From the NCBI GenBank assembly GCA_003576705.1, contig QOZS01000003.1, positions 62,001 through 126,000 on the forward strand: a stretch of 64,000 nucleotides of DNA, read 5' to 3'. Every line of letters begins with the position of its first letter. The first letter of the stretch is position 1. Below, piece by piece: positions 35,431-44,599 of the stretch. Position numbers and translations under genes: made by a program. The notes below the pieces were generated by a model that saw nothing but the letters and a program-made list of their open reading frames with translations, was not told the DNA's origin and did no database searches. Origin of the DNA: Desertibaculum subflavum (GTDB taxonomy: Bacteria > Pseudomonadota > Alphaproteobacteria > Ferrovibrionales > Ferrovibrionaceae).

Positions 35431-37221
35431 CTAATAGACCCGCGCCTTGGGCGCGATGTACTGCACTTCGTTGGTGAGCGTGTAGGTGTGCACCGGGCGG
35501 TAGTCGATCGTCACCTTGCCGCGCTCGTCGCACCAAGCGAGGGTGTGCTTCATCCACTCTTTGTCGTCGCGCTCCGGATAGTCCTCGCGCGCATGGGCGC
35601 CGCGGCTCTCCTGCCGGTTCGCCGCGGAGTACATGGTGACCATGGCCTGGCCGAGCAGGTTGTCGAGCTCGAGGGTTTCGACGAGATCCGAGTTCCACAC
35701 CAGCGAGCGGTCCTTGACGTCGACATCGGCCCAGCTGCCATGCACCTTGTCCATCAGCTTGCAGCCCTCCTGCAGCACGTCGCCGGTGCGGAACACCGCG
35801 CAGTTGGTCTGCATGGTGCGCTGCATCTGGTCGCGGATGCCGGCGGTCGGGCTGCCGCCCTTCGCGTGGCGAAGCTTGTCGAAACGGTCGAGCGCCTTCT
35901 CGGTCGCCGCCGCCGGGGCCTCGCGCGGCGCCGCGCCCGGCGTCACCACCTTGGCGGCACGGATGGCGGCGGCGCGGCCGAACACGACGAGATCGACCAG
36001 CGAGTTGGAGCCAAGCCGGTTGGCGCCGTGCACCGAGACGCAGGCCGCCTCGCCGATCGCCATCAGGCCGGGCACCACCTTGTCGGGATCGCCGTTCAGC
36101 TTGGTCAGTACCTCGCCGTGATAGTTCGTGGCGATGCCACCCATATTGTAATGCACGGTCGGGAGCACAGGGATCGGCTCCTTCGTCACGTCGACTCCGG
36201 CGAAGATCTTGGCGCTCTCCGAGATGCCGGGCAGGCGCTCGGCCAGCACCGCGGGGTCGAGATGGTCGAGATGCAGGTAGATGTGGTCGTTCTTCGGGCC
36301 GACGCCGCGACCCTCGCGGATCTCGATCGTCATCGCGCGGCTGACCACGTCGCGGCTCGCCAGATCCTTGGCCGAAGGCGCATAGCGCTCCATGAAGCGC
36401 TCGCCCTTCGAGTTGGTGAGATAGCCGCCCTCGCCGCGCGAGCCTTCGGTGATCAGGCAACCGGCCCCGTAGATGCCAGTCGGATGGAACTGCACGAACT
36501 CCATGTCCTGCAGCGGCAGGCCGGCCCGCAGCACCATGCCGCCGCCATCGCCCGTGCAGGTATGCGCCGAGGTGCAGGAGAAATAGGCGCGGCCATAGCC
36601 GCCGGTCGCCAGGATCACCATCTGCGCCTTGAAGCGGTGGATGGTGCCGTCATCGAGCTTCCAGGCGAGCACGCCGGCGCAGGCGCCCTCCTCCGTCATC
36701 AGCAGGTCGAGGCCGAAATACTCGATGAAGAACTCGACATCGTGCTTCAGGCACTGGCCGTAGAGCGTGTGCAGCATGGCATGGCCGGTGCGGTCGGCGG
36801 CGGCGCAGGTGCGCTGCGCCGTGCCCTTGCCGTATTCGGTGGTCATGCCGCCGAAGGCGCGCTGGTAGATCTTGCCTTCCTCGGTACGGCTGAACGGCAC
36901 CCCGAAATGCTCGAGCTCCAGCACCGCGGGCACCGCCTCGCGGCACATGTATTCGATCGCGTCCTGATCGCCAAGCCAGTCGGAGCCCTTGACGGTGTCG
37001 TACATGTGCCAGCGCCAGTCGTCCGGCCCCATATTGCCGAGCGCCGCCGAGATGCCGCCCTGCGCCGCCACGGTGTGGCTGCGGGTCGGGAACACCTTGG
37101 AGATGCAGGCCGTCTTCAGGCCGGCCTCGGCGCAGCCGAGGGTGGCGCGAAGGCCCGCGCCGCCGGCACCGACGACGATGACGTCGTAGACGTGATCGAT
37201 GATCTTGTAGCTCTTCGACAT
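35431..37221 (-). CDS. sdhA: Succinate dehydrogenase flavoprotein subunit
   Basis: 596 residues. FAD-binding [13 protein letters not shown], the covalent-FAD His in [11 protein letters not shown], active-site [20 protein letters not shown] and the catalytic Arg region [17 protein letters not shown] are all intact. Oxidises succinate to fumarate in the TCA cycle. Only 4 bp separate it from sdhD. Cytoplasmic face of the inner membrane. Confidence 0.97.
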   Translation of the reverse strand: MSKSYKIIDHVYDVIVVGAGGAGLRATLGCAEAGLKTACISKVFPTRSHTVAAQGGISAALGNMGPDDWRWHMYDTVKGSDWLGDQDAIEYMCREAVPAVLELEHFGVPFSRTEEGKIYQRAFGGMTTEYGKGTAQRTCAAADRTGHAMLHTLYGQCLKHDVEFFIEYFGLDLLMTEEGACAGVLAWKLDDGTIHRFKAQMVILATGGYGRAYFSCTSAHTCTGDGGGMVLRAGLPLQDMEFVQFHPTGIYGAGCLITEGSRGEGGYLTNSKGERFMERYAPSAKDLASRDVVSRAMTIEIREGRGVGPKNDHIYLHLDHLDPAVLAERLPGISESAKIFAGVDVTKEPIPVLPTVHYNMGGIATNYHGEVLTKLNGDPDKVVPGLMAIGEAACVSVHGANRLGSNSLVDLVVFGRAAAIRAAKVVTPGAAPREAPAAATEKALDRFDKLRHAKGGSPTAGIRDQMQRTMQTNCAVFRTGDVLQEGCKLMDKVHGSWADVDVKDRSLVWNSDLVETLELDNLLGQAMVTMYSAANRQESRGAHAREDYPERDDKEWMKHTLAWCDERGKVTIDYRPVHTYTLTNEVQYIAPKARVY

Positions 37222-37225
37222 GGCG

Positions 37226-37618
37226 TCAGATCCCGAGCGCGAGCTTCAGCACCGCCAGCACCGAGGCAAGCCCGATGGCGATGCAGGCGAAGGAGAGCAG
37301 CAGCAGGCTCGCGAGCTTTGTGCCCTCGTGATGAACGTAGTCCTCGATGATCACCTGGATGCCAAGCTTGGCATGCCAGAATGCGGCGACCAGCAGCAGG
37401 ATGGTGATCGTGGCCGGCACCGGGCGGCCGAGCGTCGCCTTCACCGTCGCGAGATCGGCACCCACGAGGCCGAGCAGGTAGATCACGAAGAGGATGACGA
37501 GCGGGATCAGGCCCACGGCGGTGACCCGCTGCAGCCAGAAATGCTCGGTGCCGGTCTTGGCGGCGCCGAGACCCCGCACGCGCGCCAGCGGCGAGCGGTA
37601 TCTGTTCGCGTCGGCCAT
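37226..37618 (-). CDS. sdhD: Succinate dehydrogenase membrane anchor subunit
   Basis: 130 residues with three membrane spans. The N-terminal [27 protein letters not shown] is typical of alphaproteobacterial SdhD, and the haem/quinone region [15 protein letters not shown] holds the conserved Asp-Tyr pair. Five bp after sdhC, four bp before sdhA. Confidence 0.95.
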   Translation of the reverse strand: MADANRYRSPLARVRGLGAAKTGTEHFWLQRVTAVGLIPLVILFVIYLLGLVGADLATVKATLGRPVPATITILLLVAAFWHAKLGIQVIIEDYVHHEGTKLASLLLLSFACIAIGLASVLAVLKLALGI

Positions 37619-37623
37619 CTGGG

Positions 37624-38013
37624 TCAGCCCTTCATCGCATAGGCGACGATCCAGGCGAGGATCGTCAGCACGCCGGAGCCGATCACCACCGCCCAGCCCG
37701 TTTTGGTCATGGTCGGCAGGTCCAGGCCCCAGAGCAGGTCCCAGCCGAGATGCCGGATGCCGTTCAGCAGGTGGTAGAACAACGCCCAGGTGAAGCCGAG
37801 CAGGATCAGCCGGCCGAGCCAGCTGCCGATGAAGCCCTGGACCGTGGCAAAGGCATCGGGGCCGGCGGCAGCAGCGATCAGCCACCAGGCAAGCAGCAGC
37901 AGCCCAATTCCCAGTGCCGCGCCGGTAATCCTGTGCAGGATGGAAAGAACCGAGGAGATCTGCGGCTTGTAGATCTGAAGATGCGGGGAAAGAGGTCGCT
38001 CCGCGCTGGCCAT
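37624..38013 (-). CDS. sdhC: Succinate dehydrogenase cytochrome b556 subunit
   Basis: 129 residues from ATG 38013. RPLSPHLQIYKPQISSVLSI is the signature SdhC quinone-site segment (Ser and Arg), and the haem-ligand His lies in LFYHLLNGIRHLGWD. Three membrane spans. First gene of the operon; the 249-bp gap upstream, shared with a divergent lipoprotein gene, should contain the sdh promoter. The longer frame to 38100 adds a Cys/Arg-rich tail unlike SdhC. Confidence 0.96.
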   Translation of the reverse strand: MASAERPLSPHLQIYKPQISSVLSILHRITGAALGIGLLLLAWWLIAAAAGPDAFATVQGFIGSWLGRLILLGFTWALFYHLLNGIRHLGWDLLWGLDLPTMTKTGWAVVIGSGVLTILAWIVAYAMKG

Positions 38014-38262
38014 TTGCTTCCGACACCGTTTGTTTCCGCGCTCGCGGGTTCTTCGCCCGGGGCCGTGACAACGCGGGAAAACCACGCTGCCGCAGGACAT
38101 TAGCTTGAATGTGCGAGCGGGGGGCGAGTGTAGACCCTCATGCCCTCAAGTCAATGTTGGCGCCGCATTCTGGCCATGTTGCAGCCGCATCGCTCTGTGG
38201 TTATGGCGTAAACCAAATAAGGGCCTCCCGAGTCGGGCCGGCCCGTCGGGCGAGAGAGAATC

Positions 38263-38814
38263 ATGGCGAATCTGCATCGACGCAGCCTTCTTCTACTTGC
38301 CGCGTGCGGCGCTCTGGCCGCGGCCGGTTGCAGCAGCTCGAACAGCGAGGCGGATATGCGGCTGGCGGCGCTGACCGACCTGGCGCTGCCGCGCGGCTAC
38401 GACCTGAGCCGCAGCAAGACGGTGATCTTCGGCGAGGGCGACACCTGGAACGGCAAGGTGGTCTACACCATCAACGCCGCCGCCGAGGACATGGTGACCT
38501 TCTACCGCCGCGACATGCCGGCGCTGGGCTGGCAGGAGATCTCGGTGTTCCGCGGGCCGACCAGCGTGCTGAACTTCCAGCGCGGCGGCCGCGTGGCGAC
38601 CGTGCAGGTCAGCCCGCGCACGCTCTACGGCTCCTATGTCGAGGTGGTGGTGACCCAGGCGACCACCGGCCAGGCCGCGCCGATGCGCACCAGCCCCGGC
38701 CTCTCCCCCAACGCGCCGGCGAGCCAACCGCCGGCGGGGCAGCCGGCCTATGGCCAGCCGCCGGCTGCGCAACCGCCGGGCAATCGCGGCGTGAGCACGC
38801 AGCAGCTGAACTAG
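38263..38814 (+). CDS. Predicted lipoprotein of unknown function
   Basis: 183 residues. A lipoprotein signal ends with the lipobox LAAAGC (Cys at residue 23), so it should be anchored in the membrane after Lgt/LspA processing. The mature part has a compact domain of about 110 residues (LPRGYDLSRSKTVIFGEGD, MVTFYRRDMPALGWQE, YVEVVVTQAT), resembling small domains that pair two strands with helices. It then has a Pro/Ala/Gln-rich disordered tail. I do not recognise a specific function. Divergent from sdhC; its 3' end overlaps the convergent enolase-superfamily gene by 4 bp. Confidence 0.8.
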   Translation: MANLHRRSLLLLAACGALAAAGCSSSNSEADMRLAALTDLALPRGYDLSRSKTVIFGEGDTWNGKVVYTINAAAEDMVTFYRRDMPALGWQEISVFRGPTSVLNFQRGGRVATVQVSPRTLYGSYVEVVVTQATTGQAAPMRTSPGLSPNAPASQPPAGQPAYGQPPAAQPPGNRGVSTQQLN

Positions 38815-39920
38815 CTCAGCACGCCGATCTGCTTCTTGCGGATCAGCTCGAAATCGATCTCGGCGCCCAAGCCCGGCTTGTCGATGGCGTGAACCAAGCC
38901 CTGGGCATCGACCTCGATATCTTTCACCAGGCCCCATTTCTGCGCCGCGTCGGGCAGCAGCACCTCGAAATACTCGCAGTTCCGGATCGCCATCGCGAGA
39001 TGCAGGTTGGCGACGTTGTTCAGCGAGTTGCCGCCATGGTGCACCTCGTAGTTCATGTGGAAGGCCTCGGCGAGATGCGCCGCCTTGAGGCACGCCGTGA
39101 GGCCGCCCTTCACCGCGACATCGCCGCGCAAATAGTCGGTCGCCTGCAGGGTGAGCCAGGGCGCATAGGCGGTCAGGCTGCCCGGCGTGTACTCGGTCGC
39201 CAGGATCGGCACGCGGAGCTGCTGGCGCAGCTTGACGTAGGAGGTGATGTCGTCCTCCGATAACGGGTCCTCGTACCAGTAGAAGCCGAGATCCTCGATG
39301 GCGCGGCCGACGCGCAGCGCCTCCGGATACTGGTAGGCCCAGGTCGAATCCAGCATCAGGCGATAGTCGTCGCCGACCGCCTTGCGCACCGCCTCGCAGA
39401 CCTTGATGTCCTCCTCCCAGCGCGTCGGCGGGTGGATCTTGTAGGCGGTCCAGCCGCGCGCCTTGAAGGCCTGCGCCTCCTCCGCGTATGCCGAGGGCGA
39501 TGGCAGCACGGCCGAGCTCGCATAGGCCGGCACGCTGTCGCGATAGGTGCCGATCAGCCGGTGGATCGGCATGCCCGCCGCCTTGCCGGCCAGGTCCCAG
39601 AGTGCGATGTCGACGGCGCCGATGCAGCGCAAGGTGGTGGCGCGCCCACGCTGCCACATGCGCTGCACCAGACGCTCGCGGTCGAGCGCGTCGTCGCCGA
39701 CCAGGAGCGGCTTCAGATGGCGGATCAGCGTGCCGCCATCGTCGCTGGCGGGGCGGCTCGAGGCGCCGAGGAAGGCATGACCTTCCAGTCCCTGGTCGGT
39801 GCGGATGGTGACGAGGCCGAGATCGCTCACGCCCGCGAAGCGGCCGGTATGCCGGCCGTATTGCGTCGGCGGGATGCCGTCCCAGGCGAACAGCGTGACC
39901 GTGACGTCGGTGATCTTCAT
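38811..39920 (-). CDS. Enolase-superfamily protein (mandelate racemase/muconate lactonizing type)
   Basis: 369 residues. N-terminal capping domain, then a barrel with an acid/base Lys in WTAYKIHPP, metal ligands Asp (MLDSTWAY), Glu (YWYEDPL) and Glu (LATEYTPG), and a His in YEVHHGGN that places it nearer the mandelate-racemase subgroup. Probably an acid-sugar dehydratase or racemase. A long purine-rich ribosome site (GGGAGGGAGGG) precedes ATG 39920. The divergent neighbour is a Gfo/Idh/MocA dehydrogenase, a frequent partner in sugar-acid pathways. Confidence 0.88.
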   Translation of the reverse strand: MKITDVTVTLFAWDGIPPTQYGRHTGRFAGVSDLGLVTIRTDQGLEGHAFLGASSRPASDDGGTLIRHLKPLLVGDDALDRERLVQRMWQRGRATTLRCIGAVDIALWDLAGKAAGMPIHRLIGTYRDSVPAYASSAVLPSPSAYAEEAQAFKARGWTAYKIHPPTRWEEDIKVCEAVRKAVGDDYRLMLDSTWAYQYPEALRVGRAIEDLGFYWYEDPLSEDDITSYVKLRQQLRVPILATEYTPGSLTAYAPWLTLQATDYLRGDVAVKGGLTACLKAAHLAEAFHMNYEVHHGGNSLNNVANLHLAMAIRNCEYFEVLLPDAAQKWGLVKDIEVDAQGLVHAIDKPGLGAEIDFELIRKKQIGVLS

Positions 39921-39990
39921 TTGCCCTCCCTCCCCCGCAGCCGCGCTATCATCGCCGATCCTGCAGGATCGGCCGATCGGAGGGTGAAGT

Positions 39991-40962
39991 ATGGCGGCAA
40001 CGAGCTACGGCGTCGCGGTAATCGGGCTCGGCATCATGGGCCGCCGCATGATCGCGAATCTGGGTCGGCATCCACGTTTCTCAATCCAGGCGGCCTGGGA
40101 CCCGAGCTCCGAGGCGGTCGCCGCCGCTACCGCCGAGCATCCCGATCTCGCCGTCGTGCCGGACGCGGCCAGCGCAACCGGCGGGCTGGCCGACCTTGTC
40201 TACATCGCCTGCCCACCGGCATTTCACCGCATCCATGCCCTGGCGGCGATGGCGGCGGGGAAGGCGGTGTTATGCGAAAAGCCGCTCGGGACCGACGCGG
40301 CGGAGAGCCGCGATCTGGTCGATCGGCTGGAAGCGGCAAAGGTGCCGAACGCGGTCAATTTCATCCAGGCATCCTGCCGCGCGGTCGAGACCATTGCCGG
40401 CGCGCTCAAGGACGGCTCGATGGGGCAGATCCGCGGAATCTCGGTCGGCGTGCATTTCGCGCGCTGGCCGCGCGACTGGCAAGTGACGGCCGATTGGCTG
40501 CGCTTCCGCGCCGAAGGCGGCTTCACTCGCGAGGTGCTGTCGCACTACGTCTTCCTGATCGAGCGCCTGCTCGGCCCGGCCAAGTTGCTCGGCTCGACCC
40601 CGGTTTTCCAAAGCGACCCGGCACTCTGCGAGACCCATATCACCGCCGCGCTCCGGGCCGGCGGTGTGCCGGTCACCATCGTCGGCGGCACAGGCGGCGC
40701 CGGCCCCGATCGGGTAGAAATGCTGGTCCATGGCGACCGCCGCAGCTATCGGCTGCATGACTGGTTCTGGCTGCAGATGGCGCAAGGCAACGAGGCATGG
40801 TCGCCGGTGATCGCATCGGAGCACGACGCCCGCGGCGAAGGTTTTACCCGCCAGCTCGACAACATGGCCGCGTGGCTCGACGGCAGGCCGCATCACATCG
40901 CCTCCGCCCGGGACGCATTGTCGGTGCAGAACCTGATTGAAGGAATGCTGGCCCAAGCCTAG
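39991..40962 (+). CDS. Gfo/Idh/MocA family oxidoreductase
   Basis: 323 residues. N-terminal Rossmann domain (VAVIGLGIMGRRMIANL, then YIACPPAFHRIHALAAMAAG and the signature CEKPLGTDAAE with the family Lys), followed by the alpha/beta C-terminal domain that carries the active site. NAD(P)-dependent sugar or sugar-like dehydrogenase. Divergent from the enolase-superfamily gene and 30 bp upstream of an LLM oxidoreductase; the three could form one catabolic module. Confidence 0.9.
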   Translation: MAATSYGVAVIGLGIMGRRMIANLGRHPRFSIQAAWDPSSEAVAAATAEHPDLAVVPDAASATGGLADLVYIACPPAFHRIHALAAMAAGKAVLCEKPLGTDAAESRDLVDRLEAAKVPNAVNFIQASCRAVETIAGALKDGSMGQIRGISVGVHFARWPRDWQVTADWLRFRAEGGFTREVLSHYVFLIERLLGPAKLLGSTPVFQSDPALCETHITAALRAGGVPVTIVGGTGGAGPDRVEMLVHGDRRSYRLHDWFWLQMAQGNEAWSPVIASEHDARGEGFTRQLDNMAAWLDGRPHHIASARDALSVQNLIEGMLAQA

Positions 40963-40992
40963 GAAGCGGGCGCCGGAAACCGGGAGGGACGC

Positions 40993-41967
40993 ATGACATT
41001 GCCGCTGGAGAAACGGCTGAAGGTCGGCATCCAGACTATCCATCGCCGCACCGAGCCGGCGACGGCGCCGTGGATGCCCACCATCGGCGAGCTGCGCGAG
41101 CTGGTCGAGCTGGTCGACCGCTCCGGCTATGCCTCGCTCTGGGTCGGCGACCACATCTCCTTCCCGGTCGCGATCCTGGATCCGTTCCAGCAGCTCGCTC
41201 AGGCGGCGATGGTGAGCCAGCGCCTCACCCTCGGCACCGCGGTCTATCTGCTGCCGCTGCGCCATCCGACGCCGGTCGCCAAGCAGGTTTCGACCCTCGA
41301 CCACCTGACCGAGGGGCGCTTCATCTTCGGCGTCGGCGTCGGCGGCGAGTTTCCGAAGGAGTACGAAGCCTGCGGCGTGCCGCTCACCGAGCGCGGCGCG
41401 AGGCTCGGCGAGAGCATCGAGGTCCTGCGCAAGCTCTGGACCGGCGAGCCGGCGACGCATCGCGGCCGCTTCTTCCAGTTCGACGGCGTGCCGATGCGCC
41501 CGCCGCCGCGCCAGCCGGGCGGCCCGCCGATCTGGTGCGGCGGGCGATCCGACGCGGCGCTCGCGCGCGCAGGACGCATGGCCGATGGCTGGCTTTCCTA
41601 TGTGGTGACGCCGGCGATGTACAAGTCGTCGCTGGAGAAGATCGAGGCGGCGACGCAGGGCCGCGATCTTGCGACCTACGGCACCGGCCACCTCCTCTTC
41701 GCCCGCGTCGACGATACCTACGAGAAGGCGCTGGACGCCGCGACCGTCACCTTGAGCGCGCGCTATGCGATGGATTTCCGCAACGCGACGCGCCGCTACG
41801 CCGCGCTCGGCAAGCCCGATCAGGTGGCGGAGCAGATCCGCGGCTTCTACGAGGCGGGCGTACGGCATGTGATCCTGGACCTGGTCGGGCCTTACGAGGA
41901 GCGCGACCGCCAGATCGAATGGATCGCCGCCGAGACCCTGCCGCTGCTGAAAGACCTGACGGGCTGA
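40993..41967 (+). CDS. LLM class flavin/F420-dependent oxidoreductase
   Basis: 324 residues of the luciferase-like monooxygenase fold: SGYASLWVGDHISFPVAI near the N-terminus, TLGTAVYLLPLRHPTPVAKQ, HLTEGRFIFGVGVGGE and the phosphate-binding PPIWCGGRSDAALARAGRM. A TIGR03619-like N5,N10-methylene-H4MPT reductase-type homologue by look. Ribosome site GGAGGG ahead of ATG 40993. Follows the Gfo/Idh/MocA gene and converges on the unknown 330-residue gene. Confidence 0.88.
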   Translation: MTLPLEKRLKVGIQTIHRRTEPATAPWMPTIGELRELVELVDRSGYASLWVGDHISFPVAILDPFQQLAQAAMVSQRLTLGTAVYLLPLRHPTPVAKQVSTLDHLTEGRFIFGVGVGGEFPKEYEACGVPLTERGARLGESIEVLRKLWTGEPATHRGRFFQFDGVPMRPPPRQPGGPPIWCGGRSDAALARAGRMADGWLSYVVTPAMYKSSLEKIEAATQGRDLATYGTGHLLFARVDDTYEKALDAATVTLSARYAMDFRNATRRYAALGKPDQVAEQIRGFYEAGVRHVILDLVGPYEERDRQIEWIAAETLPLLKDLTG

Positions 41968-41974
41968 GCCGCCC

Positions 41975-42967
41975 TCAGGCGTTGTAGCCTTCGTGGTGCT
42001 TGACGGTGACGCCCGGAATGCCGCGCAACCGCTGCGCGGCGGCGGCGATCTCGCGGGAGCGGTCGCCGCTGCGCACGCCCCAGGGCCGGATGCCGAGCTC
42101 GGAATAGCCGGGGCCCTTGGCTGCGAGGATCTCCGCCCAGTTCGCCGTCACCGGCGTACCGATCGGATAGGCGATGCTGTCCCAGGCCGTCGACGCGCAC
42201 CAGATGCCGTCTGCCTCGCTGGTCCAGATCGCGAAGCTCCTGGTCGTCAGCTTCGAGGCGATCGCACGCGGGGTGAGGAGGATGTCTGGATAGTGCAGCA
42301 CGAGGCCGCTCGCGCGGCGCGCGGCGATTTCGGCCGAAAGGCCGACCGGGTGATAACCACCGCTCGACATCGGATAGAGCTTCTCGTCGACGCTGAAACG
42401 ATCGAGCTTCGACAGTCGGGCGGCGCAGCCGTCGAGCCAGGCACATCGCTCTCGCCATTCCGCGATGAAGGGCTCGGCGGCCTTCGCCTCGCTCCAGCCG
42501 AGCCAGAGCGTGCCGATCGACCGACCGCCCAGGACTGTACGGGGCGCGCCATAGATCGACAGGCCGATGCTGCAATCGTCCCCGTTCCAGCGCGCATAGA
42601 AAGTCACGCAGCCCGAGGCGTCGGCATGGGGCGGCACGTCGCTGCGGCTCGCCGCCGCGGGCTCGCCCAACGCGGCCTTCAACATGTCGTACCAGTGGTT
42701 CGGCCGCCACAGCGCCTGCGGAACGGGCGCGATTTCGAACGACGCGCCGAGCACCGGCCGGTCCACCTGCGGCGCGGTGAGCTCTCCGCTCAGCACCGCG
42801 ATCCCCGCGACATCGCGGCAAAGGAACTGGGCGACCGGCCGGCCATCGCGCGGCGCGGCACCGAAGAGCCGTGCTGCCTCAGCCAGACCGATGCCCCAGA
42901 GAACCAGCGTGCCGTCGACCCGGAAGCCTTGCGCGAAGTTGCGCAAATCTTCCGCGCCACCCGGCAT
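41975..42967 (-). CDS. Conserved-looking hypothetical protein, 330 residues
   Basis: Not recognised. It begins MPGGAEDLRNFAQGFRV from an ATG two bases past the end of the LLM gene 42970-44007, so it is very likely translated with it. It is soluble, with no signal or membrane span, and rich in Trp and Tyr (NHWYDML, FYARWNGDD, GTLWLGWSEA, IWTSEADGIWCASTAWDS). The tail GIPGVTVKHHEGYNA looks like a small cap. Codon use is like its neighbours, and coding on this strand is supported by the operon fit. Function cannot be given; the pairing with an LLM oxidoreductase suggests the same pathway. Confidence 0.72.
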   Translation of the reverse strand: MPGGAEDLRNFAQGFRVDGTLVLWGIGLAEAARLFGAAPRDGRPVAQFLCRDVAGIAVLSGELTAPQVDRPVLGASFEIAPVPQALWRPNHWYDMLKAALGEPAAASRSDVPPHADASGCVTFYARWNGDDCSIGLSIYGAPRTVLGGRSIGTLWLGWSEAKAAEPFIAEWRERCAWLDGCAARLSKLDRFSVDEKLYPMSSGGYHPVGLSAEIAARRASGLVLHYPDILLTPRAIASKLTTRSFAIWTSEADGIWCASTAWDSIAYPIGTPVTANWAEILAAKGPGYSELGIRPWGVRSGDRSREIAAAAQRLRGIPGVTVKHHEGYNA

Positions 42968-42969
42968 GG

Positions 42970-44007
42970 TCAGAGCGCGGCCTCCGCGATCGCCCGCATC
43001 GCCTCGGTGCTGGCGCCGCCGAGCAGCAGGGTACCGACCTCGTGGCGCTTCGCCGCTTCCTTCCACACCTGCAGGCGGTCCCTGATGCGGTCCTTCGGGC
43101 CGACAAGGCAGATCTCGTCGATCAGCTTGTCGGGGACCGCCGCCATCGCCTCCTCGCGCCGGCCGGCCAGGAAGGCGTCCTGGATCTGCTTCGCCTCCGC
43201 CTCGTAGCCGAGGCGCTTGGCGAAGTCGTTGTAGAAGTTCTTCTCGCGCGCGCCCATGCCGCCGATATAGAGCGCGAGTTCCGGCCTGACCGCGTTGCGG
43301 CAAGCTTCCAGATCATCGCCCATGCGCACGCGCACGAAGGGCGCGATGTCGAAATCGGCGAGCGGCTTGTTGCCGGCCTTGGCGAGGCCTTCCTTCACCG
43401 GGCCGGCGATGATCGCGCTGCGCTCCGGCGACATGAAGATCGGCTGCACGCCGTTCGCCACCTCGCCCGCGGTGCGCAGGCCCGGCGGCGAGATCGCCGC
43501 CGTGTAGATCGGCAAGCCCGGGTCGCCGTGCAGGATGCTCTTCAGCGGCTTGCCGAGGCCGGTCGCGCCCGGCCCCTTGTAGGGGATGGTGTAGTGCTCG
43601 CCCTGGTATTCGAGCGGACCCTTGCGCGCCAGAACCTGGCGGATGATCTCGATATATTCCTTCGTCCGCGTCAGCGGCTTGCCATAGGCGACGCCGTGCC
43701 AGCCCTCGATCACCTGCGGACCGGAGGGGCCGATGCCGAGCAGGAAGCGGTTGTTCGACATGGCGGCGAGCGTCATCGCCGTCATCGCCGCGCAAGCCGG
43801 CGTGCGGGCACCCATCTGGATGATGCCGGTGCCGGCTTTGATCTTGCTGGTTCGCGCCAGCACCCAGGTGATCGGCGTCACCGAATCGGTGCCGTAGCTC
43901 TCGCCGGCCCAGACCGAGTGGAAGCCGAGCCGCTCGGCCTCCAGCACCGGTTCCATATCGGGCCCGCCCGCTTTCCCGTCGTAGCGAAGCAGCATTCCGA
44001 TGCGCAT
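42970..44007 (-). CDS. LLM class flavin/F420-dependent oxidoreductase
   Basis: 345 residues. MRIGMLLRYDGKAGGPDMEP and LGFHSVWAGESYGTDSVTP open the barrel; KIKAGTGIIQMGARTPACAA, NNRFLLGIGPSGPQVIEGWHG and PIYTAAISPPGLRTAGEVANG follow the F420-dependent glucose-6-phosphate dehydrogenase-like branch of the LLM superfamily. It is the third LLM enzyme in this window. Cofactor and substrate cannot be fixed by sight. Upstream is a 154-bp gap shared with the divergent BLUF gene. Confidence 0.88.
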   Translation of the reverse strand: MRIGMLLRYDGKAGGPDMEPVLEAERLGFHSVWAGESYGTDSVTPITWVLARTSKIKAGTGIIQMGARTPACAAMTAMTLAAMSNNRFLLGIGPSGPQVIEGWHGVAYGKPLTRTKEYIEIIRQVLARKGPLEYQGEHYTIPYKGPGATGLGKPLKSILHGDPGLPIYTAAISPPGLRTAGEVANGVQPIFMSPERSAIIAGPVKEGLAKAGNKPLADFDIAPFVRVRMGDDLEACRNAVRPELALYIGGMGAREKNFYNDFAKRLGYEAEAKQIQDAFLAGRREEAMAAVPDKLIDEICLVGPKDRIRDRLQVWKEAAKRHEVGTLLLGGASTEAMRAIAEAAL

Positions 44008-44161
44008 GGCCGTCTCCTTCCCGTCGTCGTTGCTTGACGGCGATCATGCAGAGACCGAAGAGCGGCGTGAAGCCCGATGACGCCGCTTCCCAATGGCCAG
44101 ACTTGCCAAAGGCAGGAACGGAGCTAAACCAGATGCGCGTTTCGTTTCGTGGTGCCTGCCG

Positions 44162-44593
44162 ATGCCCGCCTCCTTCAAGATGATCGTCTATGTCAGCGCT
44201 GCCGCCGTGCCGTTCAGGCGCGAAACCATCCTCGCGCTCCTCGACCAGTCGCGCCGCAACAACGCCCAAGCCGACATCACCGGCATGCTGCTCTTTCACG
44301 ACGGCAACTTCATCCAGGCCGTGGAAGGGCCGGAATCGGCCGTCGACGCGCTGATGCAGCGGATTCGGCGCGACCCGCGGCACCAGGGCATCATCGTCAT
44401 GGCCGAGGAGAGCGTGCGCGAGCGGTCCTTCGCCGATTGGAGCATGGGCTTCGTCGGCGCCGAGGCGCTTGCCGGCGAAGGCCAGAGCAACCTGAACGAC
44501 TTTCTCCAGCGCCCCGCCGGGCAGCCCGCGCCGGATGGCGGCGAGTCCCCTGCTCTCGGATTCCTCAAAAGCTTCCGCCGGCACCTGCGCTGA
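44162..44593 (+). CDS. BLUF-domain blue-light photoreceptor
   Basis: 143 residues from ATG 44162. A BLUF domain (residues about 6-98) with the three key flavin-network residues in register: Tyr10 (IVYVSAAA), Asn34 (RRNNAQADITGMLLF) and Gln52 (NFIQAVEGP), with spacings identical to AppA (24 and 18). The Trp-x-Met segment DWSMGF is also present. There is no output domain, only a short tail rich in Pro/Gly, so signalling must go through a partner protein. An earlier in-frame start at 44093 exists, but the conserved fold begins at 44162. Next gene, convergent at 6 bp, is an acyl-CoA dehydrogenase. Confidence 0.9.
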   Translation: MPASFKMIVYVSAAAVPFRRETILALLDQSRRNNAQADITGMLLFHDGNFIQAVEGPESAVDALMQRIRRDPRHQGIIVMAEESVRERSFADWSMGFVGAEALAGEGQSNLNDFLQRPAGQPAPDGGESPALGFLKSFRRHLR

Positions 44594-44599
44594 TAGCGA

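Noticed and set aside
44034..44047. TTGAC-GGCG-ATCAT between the LLM and BLUF genes as a third FNR box
   Set aside because: Half-sites are only partly symmetric and there is no perfect palindrome; chance occurrence is likely. Worth re-checking only with a regulon matrix.
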